A DNA stretch of 64,000 nt. Source: Pseudofrankia coriaricola. Its GTDB lineage: Bacteria; Actinomycetota; Actinomycetes; Frankiales; Frankiaceae. Position numbers and translations under genes: made by a program. Within the stretch, counting starts at the first letter, position 1. Each line of letters starts with the position of its first letter. The stretch covers positions 1 to 64,000 of the forward strand of contig NZ_MBLO01000069.1 of assembly GCF_001854805.1 (NCBI RefSeq). The letters are read 5' to 3'. This document shows, piece after piece, positions 34,685-43,236 of this stretch. The notes under the pieces were generated by a model. It had not been told where the DNA came from. It searched no databases and was given only the letters and a program-made list of their open reading frames with translations.

Positions 34685-35671
34685 ATGAGCCGGCCGGCAG
34701 ACGGCGGGGGCGGCAGCGGCCCGCCCGACCTGGTCATCGACTACTCGCTGCTGCACCGGCTCGCCGGCAACATGAAGACGCTGCGCACGAACGTCGAGTC
34801 CGACCTGCGCATGTCGGGTGGCATGACGGTCGCCAGCGAGGCCGGGCCGGTGAGCACCGGGCACGTCGGCGACTCGTACCTGTACGGCGCCCTCCTCGCC
34901 TTCTACCGGGCCACGCAGGGGCCGTTCAGCGACGCGCTCGACGCGCTGGACCAGCTGTCCAACCTGTTCGGCGGCATCGCCGACGCGTACTTCAACGTCG
35001 ACGCGGACCTGAAGTCGAGCGGGCTGGACACCCTGGCGCAGATGGCCGGTGGCGACTGGCAGTCGCAGAAGGCGGCCTACGACGACTACCTGAAGCGCAA
35101 GGCCGACGGGACCTGGCCGGACGACCAGCCACCGCCGCCGAAGCCGGCGGACAACCCGTCCGGGACGCCCGCGCCGGGCACCCAGGTGACCTACGACGAC
35201 CAGGGCCGGGTCCTGACGCAGACGACGACCGTCACCACCTCGGACGGCCAGAGCTACACCAAGACGGTCACCTATGACTACGGCGACGGCAAAACGTCCC
35301 CCGAGTACAGCGCCACGGTCACCTACGCCGGCGGCGAGACCATGACCCTCAACAAGCACAACAACGCGGACGGCTCCTACACGGTCACCAGCGTCACGGA
35401 CGGAAAGACATCGACGTCGACGGTCATGCCTGTCGGAACCGACGGCTCCTACAGCCAGCGTGACGTCAACCCGGACGGCGCCGTCACCAGCACCGTCGTC
35501 GGCAACGACGGGTTCGGCAGCTTCATGAAGGTGGTCACCAACCCGGACGGCAGCATGGACATCTACACCGGCGACCCGAACACGAACTCCTGGAGCCAGC
35601 CGGCGCACGTGGATCCCCCGACCCCCGCGCCCGCGGACAGCGACCCGAACCTGCAGTGGACCGGGCCGTAG
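34685..35671 (+). CDS. WXG/LXG-like T7SS protein with C-terminal YD-type repeats
   Basis: The N-terminal half (residues 1-135) of this 328-aa protein is helical with a WXG/LXG-like pattern (HRLAGNMKTLRTNVESDLR; LDALDQLSNLFGGIADAYF). A Pro-rich hinge (about 142-162) follows, then Thr/Asp/Gly-rich beta repeats (YDDQGRVLTQTTTVTTSDG; NPDGAVTS; NPDGSMDIYTGD) like the YD/RHS-type repeats of secreted proteins. It heads a three-gene operon with two WXG100-size proteins and is divergent from the giants, so it is probably a T7SS substrate or a substrate-linked partner. The start ATG 34685 has only a weak GGGTGG upstream. Confidence 0.75.
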   Translation: MSRPADGGGGSGPPDLVIDYSLLHRLAGNMKTLRTNVESDLRMSGGMTVASEAGPVSTGHVGDSYLYGALLAFYRATQGPFSDALDALDQLSNLFGGIADAYFNVDADLKSSGLDTLAQMAGGDWQSQKAAYDDYLKRKADGTWPDDQPPPPKPADNPSGTPAPGTQVTYDDQGRVLTQTTTVTTSDGQSYTKTVTYDYGDGKTSPEYSATVTYAGGETMTLNKHNNADGSYTVTSVTDGKTSTSTVMPVGTDGSYSQRDVNPDGAVTSTVVGNDGFGSFMKVVTNPDGSMDIYTGDPNTNSWSQPAHVDPPTPAPADSDPNLQWTGP

Positions 35672-35724
35672 ACCGCTCGCATTCCTCGAACCGTTCCGCA
35701 CATCGAAACCTCGAAGGAGGCCCA

Positions 35725-36021
35725 GTGGCCGACATCAGTGTCAACTACGAAGCCGCTCAGCTGGTGGCGGGCAGCCTCAACGGCGCCGTCGAGAACATCG
35801 TGCCGCAGCTGGTCGCCCTGCAGGGCGCGGTGAACGCCCTGCTGACCAGCGACGGCGGGCTGTGGATGCAGAAGTCCAGCCCGGTGCTCGCGCAGAACTA
35901 CCAGACGTTCAACACCTCCGCGACGAACGCGGTGACGAGCATCAACAGCTTCGCGGCGCAGTTCAACGGCATCGTCGCGAGCCTGCAGACGATGGACACC
36001 CAGCTGTCCGGCGCCAAGTAG
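35725..36021 (+). CDS. WXG100-family ESAT-6-like protein A
   Basis: This 98-aa helical-hairpin protein has the size and W position (W47) of EsxA/EsxB-type proteins. The turn reads GGLWMQKSSP, so the canonical W-x-G is not met: the third position is Q. The GTG start at 35725 is fixed by AAGGAGG at 35714-35720; a longer frame from 35656 adds 23 unrelated residues. It is followed 45 bases later by a second protein of the same type, the usual arrangement for a heterodimer. No C-terminal YxxxD/E export signal is visible. Confidence 0.85.
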   Translation: MADISVNYEAAQLVAGSLNGAVENIVPQLVALQGAVNALLTSDGGLWMQKSSPVLAQNYQTFNTSATNAVTSINSFAAQFNGIVASLQTMDTQLSGAK

Positions 36022-36066
36022 CCGACGACCGACCGACCGGACCGCGGACAGCGAGGAGGCCGAACC

Positions 36067-36375
36067 ATGGCGGACGTCAAGATCGACTACGCGCAGGTGA
36101 ACGGGGTCGCGAACCAGCTGCAGACCCAGGGCGGCGACATCCAGGTCCAGCTTGGCGCGCTGCAGCGGCAGGTCGCCTCCCTGCTCACGCCCGAGGGCGG
36201 GCTGTGGATGGCGCTGTCCAGCCCGGTGCTGAACGCCAACTACGAGAACTTCAACACGTCGCTGACGCAGGTCATCGCCAGCATCGGCCAGTTCGCCACG
36301 ACCTTCCAGACGATCGCGCAGAACTTCCAGCAGATGGACCAGAGCATCGCCACCCCGGGCGCCGCGGACAGCTGA
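36067..36375 (+). CDS. WXG100-family ESAT-6-like protein B
   Basis: This 102-aa protein is a paralogue of the preceding one. It shares GGLWM-x-x-SSPVL followed by NY-x-x-FNTS, with W at residue 47 in both. Here the residue two after W is A, again not G. GAGGAGG lies at 36053-36059 before the ATG. It is probably the heterodimer partner of protein A and a substrate or cofactor of the T7SS ATPase. Typical export tail motifs are absent. Confidence 0.85.
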   Translation: MADVKIDYAQVNGVANQLQTQGGDIQVQLGALQRQVASLLTPEGGLWMALSSPVLNANYENFNTSLTQVIASIGQFATTFQTIAQNFQQMDQSIATPGAADS

Positions 36376-36399
36376 GCGGCCGAGCTTTGCCGGCCGGTG

Positions 36400-37254
36400 T
36401 CACCCTGCCGGGAGTCGGGCGACGCGTCGTTGGACGGCGTCGATTCCTGGCACTGGTGGGCGGCCGATGAGGTTCGCCAGCGTGGCTGTGGGTGTGCCTG
36501 CCCAGTCGCCTCGGAAGTCGGCGTACAGGTCGATCAGCTGCTGCCTGGCTGCTGGCCGCAGACTGGAATGGGTCAGGTAGTTGCGATACTCGTCGCTGCT
36601 TACCGCCTGGAAGGGCACGCCGGCCAGCTCGGCAAGCTGGTCCCAGGTGACCTGGTCCGGGCCGGTGAGTTCGTGGACGAGGTGGTCGTGCCCGGGCCGG
36701 GTGAGAACGACCGCCGTCGCCACGGCCAGGTCGGTGACGGCCGCGGGGGTGGCCGAGGCTCCGGCCGCGGGTGCGACCAGCGCGCCGCCGGCCTTGCCCC
36801 AGATGACGTCGCGGGCCAGCGCGTCAGCCAGGCCATAGCCCAGGCGCAGGATCGTCCACGCCGTCCCCATGGTCGGTGCGATCGCTTCGAGGTTCTTGTA
36901 GTCCTGGATGACGGGCACCGTGGCGCGGTCGAGGTCGGGCCAGCTGGTCAGCACGATCCGGCCGACACCGGCATCGGCGGCGGCGCGGAGAGCGGCGGTG
37001 ACGCGCGGGAGCCGGAGGGCCGGATCCGCGCCGAAGAAGGTCGCGTTGACCAACACCGTGTCGACACCGGCGAGGGAGGCGCGCAGCGTATCCGGGTTGT
37101 CGAAGTCCCCTGACCGGTAATCCACACCCGGCAGAGGCTGGACCCTCGCGAGCTCGCGGACCGTCCCCACGATCGGCTCACGGGTCTGTGTGCCGAGTGC
37201 TTCGAGGACGGCGCGGCCGAACTCGCCATTGCCGCCGGTCACGGCGATCGTCAT
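36400..37254 (-). CDS. NmrA/QorB-like NAD(P)-dependent reductase
   Basis: This 284-aa Rossmann-fold protein has the nucleotide motif GGNGEFG near the N-terminus (residues 7-13) and the atypical-SDR layout of the NmrA/QorB group (segments YRSGDFDNPDTLRASLAGVD and RIVLTSW). Such proteins reduce quinones or sense NAD(P). The start ATG 37254 leaves an 85-bp divergent gap to a TetR gene, the common arrangement for a detoxifying reductase under its own repressor. The pair seems unrelated to the surrounding secretion genes and may be an insertion into the island. Confidence 0.85.
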   Translation of the reverse strand: MTIAVTGGNGEFGRAVLEALGTQTREPIVGTVRELARVQPLPGVDYRSGDFDNPDTLRASLAGVDTVLVNATFFGADPALRLPRVTAALRAAADAGVGRIVLTSWPDLDRATVPVIQDYKNLEAIAPTMGTAWTILRLGYGLADALARDVIWGKAGGALVAPAAGASATPAAVTDLAVATAVVLTRPGHDHLVHELTGPDQVTWDQLAELAGVPFQAVSSDEYRNYLTHSSLRPAARQQLIDLYADFRGDWAGTPTATLANLIGRPPVPGIDAVQRRVARLPAG

Positions 37255-37273
37255 GGTGCCTCCTACGATGTAA

Positions 37274-37314
37274 CCGGGGTGCGTGCCCCGGAAATATACG
37301 GGGCGATTGCCCCG
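37274..37314. promoter_or_regulatory. Candidate TetR operators
   Basis: Two palindromes lie in the reductase/TetR gap: CCGGGGTGCGTGCCCCGG (37274-37291) and CGGGGCGATTGCCCCG (37299-37314). All four half-sites share CGGGG. The spacing between divergent genes is what is expected for a TetR repressor controlling both. Confidence 0.65.
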
Positions 37315-37339
37315 CTTACAAGGAGGCGAGGAGACGGTC

Positions 37340-37888
37340 ATGGCCGAGCGGGCCCTGCGCGCCGACGCCCTGCGCAACCGCGCGAAGATCCTCGCGGCCG
37401 CCAGCGAGGCGTTCGCCAGGCATGGCGCGGACGTGCCCCTGGACACGATCGCCAGCCAGGCCCGGGTCGGCCCGGGCACGGTGCATCGGCACTTCCCGAC
37501 CAAGGAGTCGTTGCTCGCCGCGGTCGTCACCGCTCGTCTCGACCGCCTCGCAGACCATGCCGAGACGCTCCACGGCGATCCGGCGGCCGACTTCTTCGAC
37601 TTCCTCACCGAGCTCGCCGCCGAGGCACGGCACAACCTCGTGCTGACCTCGGCGTTGGGCGGCACCCTTGGCGCCGAGGGCGACAAGGCCGCCAGCCGTC
37701 TGTCACGCGAGCTCGAATCACTGCTCCAGGCCGCCCAGCGAGCGGGCGCGGTTCGCCGTGACCTGACCACCGCCGAGCTACACGCGGTCATCAGCGGCGC
37801 GCTGGCCATCGAGCAACGCCTACCGGCCGACCGCCAAGGACTTGGGCTACAGGTCGTCCTCGCCGGACTGCGCCCAGCGGACCAGTAG
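37340..37888 (+). CDS. TetR-family transcriptional repressor
   Basis: This 182-aa regulator has an N-terminal helix-turn-helix (about residues 10-56; LDTIASQARVGPGTVHRHFPTKESLL), matching TetR/AcrR repressors. The C-terminal ligand domain is helical. ATG 37340 follows AGGAGG at 37321-37326; an earlier in-frame start at 37283 lies in the operator region and is less likely. It is divergent from the NmrA-like gene, which it probably represses until a quinone or electrophile binds. Confidence 0.9.
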   Translation: MAERALRADALRNRAKILAAASEAFARHGADVPLDTIASQARVGPGTVHRHFPTKESLLAAVVTARLDRLADHAETLHGDPAADFFDFLTELAAEARHNLVLTSALGGTLGAEGDKAASRLSRELESLLQAAQRAGAVRRDLTTAELHAVISGALAIEQRLPADRQGLGLQVVLAGLRPADQ

Positions 37889-37917
37889 CAACGGATCCCC
37901 GGGCTGTTGGTCGATGG

Positions 37918-40900
37918 TCAGCGCAGGACGGTGTGCGGGATGGTGATGGTACGTAGCGCGCCCATCGCGTCGACGACGTGGCCGCGGCCGGGGCGGATGC
38001 CGGTGCGCAGCAGGCTTTGCGGGATCCGGGTGCCGATCAGGTCGCCGTCGACGGAGCTCTGCGGCGAGAGCAGCACACCCTGACGGGAGCGCTTCGCCTC
38101 GGCGAGCCAGCCGCCGAGCGCCTGGCCGAGCGTCTCACCGCTGCCGGCATAGGCCAGCCCAACACGGCGGTCGCGACCGGTCGCGACGACGGCGCGCAGC
38201 GGCGGCTCCAGCGGGTTGTTGTACCCGAGCAGGTCGACGTCGTCGACGAGCACGGCAACGGGCCGTCCGCCCCCGGTCCCGCCGGTCGTCGCCGCTCCGA
38301 TCTCCGCGAGCGCCGCGGTGAGGTCGTCACCGCTGAAGACCGGCCCGGTGAGCAACCGGACGTCGGCGTGCGCCGCGAGCCGGCGCAGCGGCGACTCGCG
38401 CGGCGTCACGACCACCAGCGCGGTGCCGCCGGCCAGCAGCGACACACCCAGTGTCGCCAGCGTCGTGCTGCGGCCCGAGCCGGGCGGCCCGACGACCAGG
38501 AAGGTGTGCGACCGGCCGGCGAAGTCGACGACCACCGGCCCGGCGTCGTCGCCGCCCAGGCCGAGCAGCGCGCGCAGCGGCCGCCGGTCAACCTCGGCGA
38601 CCTGCCCGAACGCCTCGGCGAACGTCACCGTCTCGGGCAGCGCCGCGACCGGGAACGGCACCCGACCGGACGGCGCTCCGCCAGCCCTGGCCACCCCGGC
38701 CTGGACCCCGCCAGTCCTGGCCGTGCCCGCCTCGGCGGCGCGCGCGGCGACCCCGATCCGGCGCAGCGCGTCGGCCTGCGCCTGCCCGGTCGGGTCGGGG
38801 GCCAGCAGGGCCACCTGCACCTCGGCCTGGTCCTCGGCACGCCAGCCGCGGCCCGGCGGGACGACCGCCGGCACCCGGGCCGACTGGAGGTGGATCGTCG
38901 AGTAGTCGGAGCGCTCGGTCATCCGCAGGACCAGCTTGCTGTCGACGAGTGGGGCCGCCCGGCCGGTGAGCAGCGCGCGCTCGGAGGTCGCGACGACGTG
39001 GACGCCGACGCCCGTGCCCTCCCGCAGCAGTGCCAGCAGCAGCTCGTAGAGCCGGCCGCCGTCGTGCTCCCCGAGCGTCGCGGTCAGCGAGTCCCAGCCG
39101 TCGATGAACAGCACCAGGTGCGCCGGCCGCTCGGCCGCCGGCAGCACGCCGCGCAGCTCCGCGAGCCCGGCGCAGGAGTGCTTGCCCAGCAGGGCCTGGC
39201 GGCGGGACACCTCGGCGGCGAGCCGGTCGAGCAGCCGGGCGAGCCGTTCGAGGTCGCTCGCGGGCACGACGGCGCCGGTGTGTGGCAGCTCCGCGAGCAC
39301 CGCGAGCGCCCCGCCCCCGGCGTCGACGCCGTAGAAGTGGACGTCCGCGCTGGAGACCGCCCCGGCGAGCGCGCCCGCAAGGGTGCGCAGCACCTGCGAG
39401 CGGCCGGCGCGCGGCGTGCCGATGACGCAGAGATGCCCGAACGTGGCGAGGTCGCACATCACCGGGGCCTGCCGCTGCCGCGCGGGGACGTCCGCGAGCG
39501 CGTAGGGCACGGCGGGCAGCGCGCCGGTGCGCGCGGTCGTCGCGCGGTCCGGCCCGGTGTAGCCGAGGGCGCGCACCCGCTCGGCCAGCTCGTCGACGAG
39601 CAGCCTGGTGCCCAGCGGCGGCAGCCACGGGCTCGGCCGGGCGGCGGCGCCCTCCTCGTCGCCGGCGAGCACCGCCGCGGCGCCGATGGCGTCGACCAGG
39701 ACGTCCAGGTCGGTCGCGGCCGCGTCCTCGTCCAAGGCGGCGACCGGCTCGGCGGCCGTGAACGGCAGCGGCCGGCCCAGGCCGATCCAGCGCAGCGGCA
39801 CGGCCTCGACCGGCCAGCTCCCGGGCACCAGGGCGGAGCCACCAGCGGCGCCCTCAGCCCCGGCAGTCGCGCCAGCGCCGCCCGTCCCAGCGGCCGCGGA
39901 CACGCCGGCCGCCCCAGCGGCTCCAGCGGCCCCAACCGTGCCGACCGCCCTGGGAGCCCCAGCAGTCCCAGCCAGGGCCGGCGGCCCTGCCGGGGCGGGC
40001 AACGAGGCCGTCGTGTCCACCTGCTCGCCGCCGGTCGACGCGGGCCGTGGCCAGGCAGCGGTACCGGCCTTCGCCGGCTGAGGCTGAGCACCGATGTCGG
40101 TACCGGCCGGGACGCGGGCGGGCATCGGCCCGTCGTAGCGACCGCCCGCGTAGGCCGTCTGGAACGGCACCGACGACCGCGCCGCGAGCCGGACGAGCGC
40201 CCGGCCGGGGATCGCGGCCGGCACGAACGCGGCGTCCTGGGTGTCGATGACGTCGGAGCTCTCGTGGGTGTCGGTGACCCGCAGCGCGATCCGCAGGTTC
40301 GTGTTCGCCCGGATGTCGGCGGTGACCGCGCCCCCCGGGCGCTGGGTGGCGAGCACCAGGTGCACGCCCAGCGACCGGCCCCGCTGGGCGAGGCTGACGA
40401 GGCCGGGAACGAACTCGCGCACCTCGCTGACGAGCGTCGCGAACTCGTCGATGACGATGACGAGGCGGCCGAGTGACGGCAACGAGGAGTCCTTGGCGCG
40501 CAGCATCCGGTAGTGCGCGAGATCCTTGGCCGCGGTCGCGGCCAGCACCTCCTCGCGGCGGCGCAGCTCGGCCCCGAGGGACTCCAGGGCGCGGACGGCG
40601 AGCGCCGCGTCCAGGTCGGTGACCATCCCGAGGGTGTGCGGCAACCGGACACAGCTGTGGAACGCGCTGCCGCCCTTGTAGTCGACCAGGACGAAGCCCA
40701 GCTCGTCCGGGTGGTTGCGGGCCGCGAGCGACGCGACGAGGGTCTGCAGCAGCTCGGACTTGCCGGCGCCGGTGGTCCCGGCGACCAGGGCGTGCGGACC
40801 GTCGCGGACGAGGTCGAGCACGAAGGGCCCGTCGAACCCGGTTCCCAGCGGGAACGCGGTCGTCGCGGGGCGGGCGCCCCAGGCGCCGGCGATCCGCCTG

Positions 40901-43236
40901 GCCATCTCGTCCGGCCCCGCGTCGGCGAGGCCGAGCAGGTCCAGCAGCCGGACCTCGGGGGGCAGGCCGCCGGAGTCGTCCGGGGTGACGTCGCGCAGCG
41001 GGCACATCGCCCGGCCCACCTGGTCGCACCAGGCCGGCGTGACCAGGTCCTGGCGCACCCCGCGAAGCTCCGGGGCATCCGACTGGCGGACGGTCAGCCC
41101 GTCGCCGTCCACCCGCACGACCGCGGCGCACTCCTCCGGCAGCAGCCGCTCGTCCGCGTCCAGGCACAGGGCGAACACTCGGACCGCCGGGCCCTCCTTG
41201 AGCACCTGCACCACGCCGGGAACGTCGCGCAGCCGCCGGGCGCCGTCGAGGACGACGACCACGTCCGGCTCCCGGAACAGCACCTGGCCCATCGTCGACC
41301 CGCGTGCCTTCGTCCGCGCCTTGACGAGCGCGACGAGCTCGGAGACGCGGTGCGCCACCGTCTCCGGGTCGGTGCCGACGAACGCGTACGGCGCCCCGGC
41401 CGCCGAGCCGTCGGCGGGGTTCGGCCGGGCGTGCGGCAGCCAGCGCACCCAGTCCCAGCGGGCCTCCCCCAGCACGTCGGCGAGAATCTCGACGCGTACG
41501 TCCCGGGGGCTGTGCAGGACGCAGGCCTGCGCGACCAGCCAGCGGGCCAGCCCGCCCACTGTCCCGGCGGGGCCGGCGACGCCGATGACCCCCCGGCCCG
41601 CCAGGTCAACGAGCACGGGGACGTCGGGGACGGTCCAGCGCACCTCGCGGGAGTAGCCGTCGACCGTCGGGTCATCGACCTCGATCAGGGACGGCTGGTC
41701 GGCGGTCCCGACCCGGAGCACCAGATGGTCCGGGTCGGCGCGGCGGCGTTCCCACAGCCGCCCGCCCGGCCCGGTCGCCGTGAGCCACGCGGTCGCCGGG
41801 TCGGGCGCCGCCAGGCCCCTGGCCTGCTGCTCGGCGGCGACGGCCGCGGCGAGTTCGCGGTCCACCTCGGCCCGTCGGGCGCGGTAGCGGGCGGCCGCGA
41901 CGCGGAACTGGCGGCGCCCGCCGCGCCGGTCGGTGTACCAGTTCGCCACGCCCATGAGAGGCGCCATCGCCATGATGATCAGGAAGTACGTCGACCCGAA
42001 GAGCCAGACGAACGCCACGCCCATCACCAGTGGCGACAGCATCATCACCATCGGGATCGGCCGGCGCGTCGGCGTCGACGGCGGCGACGGGTAGCGCTGC
42101 CGGGAGTAGAGCAGCGGCGGCACGATCCGCGGCGGCCGGTTGAAGTCACGCCCCACGACGTCGAGCGAGGGGGTCACGGCGGCGTCCGGCTCGAACGGGT
42201 CGACGAGCCGCAGCAGGGTGTCACCCACGGCGAGGTCCATGCCGACCGGCCACGGCGACGAGGACGACGGGCGACCGGCGCCGCCCCGACGGGCGGTCGC
42301 TCGGCCGGCGGTCTTGACGCCCGGACTGTGCTCGCTCGCGGCGGTGGTGACGCCGTCGGGCGCGGCCGCTGAGCCGGCCCGGCCGGCCGAGCGCCCGGGC
42401 TTGCGGCGGGGGTCGCCGTGGTGGTTGACGTTCGTCGCGAGGTGGTGCTCGTCGGTCCGGCGGACCGGTGGCGCGAACGGCCGGGCGAGCCGCGTGGCGT
42501 GCCGGCGAGAGTCACCGGCCGAAGCCGGGGTTGGGGCCGGGGCCGGTGGGCCGTCGGGAGCCAGCCAGCTCACCCAGGTGTCGCCGGTGTGGCCGACGTG
42601 CAGCGTCGGCCCCCGCTCGGGCAGCCCGTCGAGCCGGATCGCGCAGTCGGCCGCCGAGCCGATGCCATGCACGCCCGGACCCACGGCCCACACCTGGCCG
42701 GCGTACGGACCGCCGACCGCGCGCACCTCGTACCAGTGCGCGTCGGAGGCCGCGAGCGGCTCGCCGCCCGCAGCGGGGCGCGCGGCGTCCCGCCACGGCG
42801 GCGCGGGCCCGACGGGCCGGGCCGGGCCGCCGACGCCGAGCCGGGCGCCACCGGCCAGACCGGACTCGCGCAGGGTCGCCCGCGGATCGAGTGGCGCACC
42901 GTCAAGGTAGAGGTCAAGCCCGCGAGGGCCCGCCGTGGCGCCCGGGACGGCCTGGTGGTCTGGGGCGGCCTGACTCGGAGTGGCGCGGTCCTGAGCTGTC
43001 GGCTCCGGACGGGCCGTGTCCGAAGTGGCCTCATCCAGAGACCAGCGATCCGGAAAGGCATCGTCGGCTGGCGGGGGCGGCGGGCCCGCGGCGAGATCGT
43101 CGCCGAGGTCCCGGGCGAGCCCGGCGGCGACCGTCGCGATGGTGCTCGACGGCCGGGCCGCCAGCGCCACGTCGAGCTCGGCGCCGGACGGGAGGGTGAC
43201 GGTCAGCGGCACCGAGCCCACAGACGACGTCGTCAT
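37918..43236 (-). CDS. eccC: T7SS motor ATPase, EccC/EssC type, with FHA domain
   Basis: This 1772-aa membrane ATPase drives type VII export. It has an N-terminal ubiquitin-like/FHA-type region (FHA signature about residues 168-225), two membrane helices (about 395-431) and three FtsK/SpoIIIE-like ATPase domains. D1 has intact Walker A GTTGAGKS (820-827) and Walker B VIVIDEFA (926-933). In D2 (GTPRAGRS, 1273-1280) and D3 (GPPGSGRS, 1583-1590) the P-loop Lys is replaced by Arg. One active and two degenerate sites, and N-terminal FHA, recall EssC of Firmicutes more than mycobacterial EccCa/CaB. An Ala/Gly-rich linker sits at about 1076-1136. GGGAGG precedes the ATG, and the upstream gene overlaps by 4 bases (ATGA). 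Confidence 0.9.
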   Translation of the reverse strand: MTTSSVGSVPLTVTLPSGAELDVALAARPSSTIATVAAGLARDLGDDLAAGPPPPPADDAFPDRWSLDEATSDTARPEPTAQDRATPSQAAPDHQAVPGATAGPRGLDLYLDGAPLDPRATLRESGLAGGARLGVGGPARPVGPAPPWRDAARPAAGGEPLAASDAHWYEVRAVGGPYAGQVWAVGPGVHGIGSAADCAIRLDGLPERGPTLHVGHTGDTWVSWLAPDGPPAPAPTPASAGDSRRHATRLARPFAPPVRRTDEHHLATNVNHHGDPRRKPGRSAGRAGSAAAPDGVTTAASEHSPGVKTAGRATARRGGAGRPSSSSPWPVGMDLAVGDTLLRLVDPFEPDAAVTPSLDVVGRDFNRPPRIVPPLLYSRQRYPSPPSTPTRRPIPMVMMLSPLVMGVAFVWLFGSTYFLIIMAMAPLMGVANWYTDRRGGRRQFRVAAARYRARRAEVDRELAAAVAAEQQARGLAAPDPATAWLTATGPGGRLWERRRADPDHLVLRVGTADQPSLIEVDDPTVDGYSREVRWTVPDVPVLVDLAGRGVIGVAGPAGTVGGLARWLVAQACVLHSPRDVRVEILADVLGEARWDWVRWLPHARPNPADGSAAGAPYAFVGTDPETVAHRVSELVALVKARTKARGSTMGQVLFREPDVVVVLDGARRLRDVPGVVQVLKEGPAVRVFALCLDADERLLPEECAAVVRVDGDGLTVRQSDAPELRGVRQDLVTPAWCDQVGRAMCPLRDVTPDDSGGLPPEVRLLDLLGLADAGPDEMARRIAGAWGARPATTAFPLGTGFDGPFVLDLVRDGPHALVAGTTGAGKSELLQTLVASLAARNHPDELGFVLVDYKGGSAFHSCVRLPHTLGMVTDLDAALAVRALESLGAELRRREEVLAATAAKDLAHYRMLRAKDSSLPSLGRLVIVIDEFATLVSEVREFVPGLVSLAQRGRSLGVHLVLATQRPGGAVTADIRANTNLRIALRVTDTHESSDVIDTQDAAFVPAAIPGRALVRLAARSSVPFQTAYAGGRYDGPMPARVPAGTDIGAQPQPAKAGTAAWPRPASTGGEQVDTTASLPAPAGPPALAGTAGAPRAVGTVGAAGAAGAAGVSAAAGTGGAGATAGAEGAAGGSALVPGSWPVEAVPLRWIGLGRPLPFTAAEPVAALDEDAAATDLDVLVDAIGAAAVLAGDEEGAAARPSPWLPPLGTRLLVDELAERVRALGYTGPDRATTARTGALPAVPYALADVPARQRQAPVMCDLATFGHLCVIGTPRAGRSQVLRTLAGALAGAVSSADVHFYGVDAGGGALAVLAELPHTGAVVPASDLERLARLLDRLAAEVSRRQALLGKHSCAGLAELRGVLPAAERPAHLVLFIDGWDSLTATLGEHDGGRLYELLLALLREGTGVGVHVVATSERALLTGRAAPLVDSKLVLRMTERSDYSTIHLQSARVPAVVPPGRGWRAEDQAEVQVALLAPDPTGQAQADALRRIGVAARAAEAGTARTGGVQAGVARAGGAPSGRVPFPVAALPETVTFAEAFGQVAEVDRRPLRALLGLGGDDAGPVVVDFAGRSHTFLVVGPPGSGRSTTLATLGVSLLAGGTALVVVTPRESPLRRLAAHADVRLLTGPVFSGDDLTAALAEIGAATTGGTGGGRPVAVLVDDVDLLGYNNPLEPPLRAVVATGRDRRVGLAYAGSGETLGQALGGWLAEAKRSRQGVLLSPQSSVDGDLIGTRIPQSLLRTGIRPGRGHVVDAMGALRTITIPHTVLR

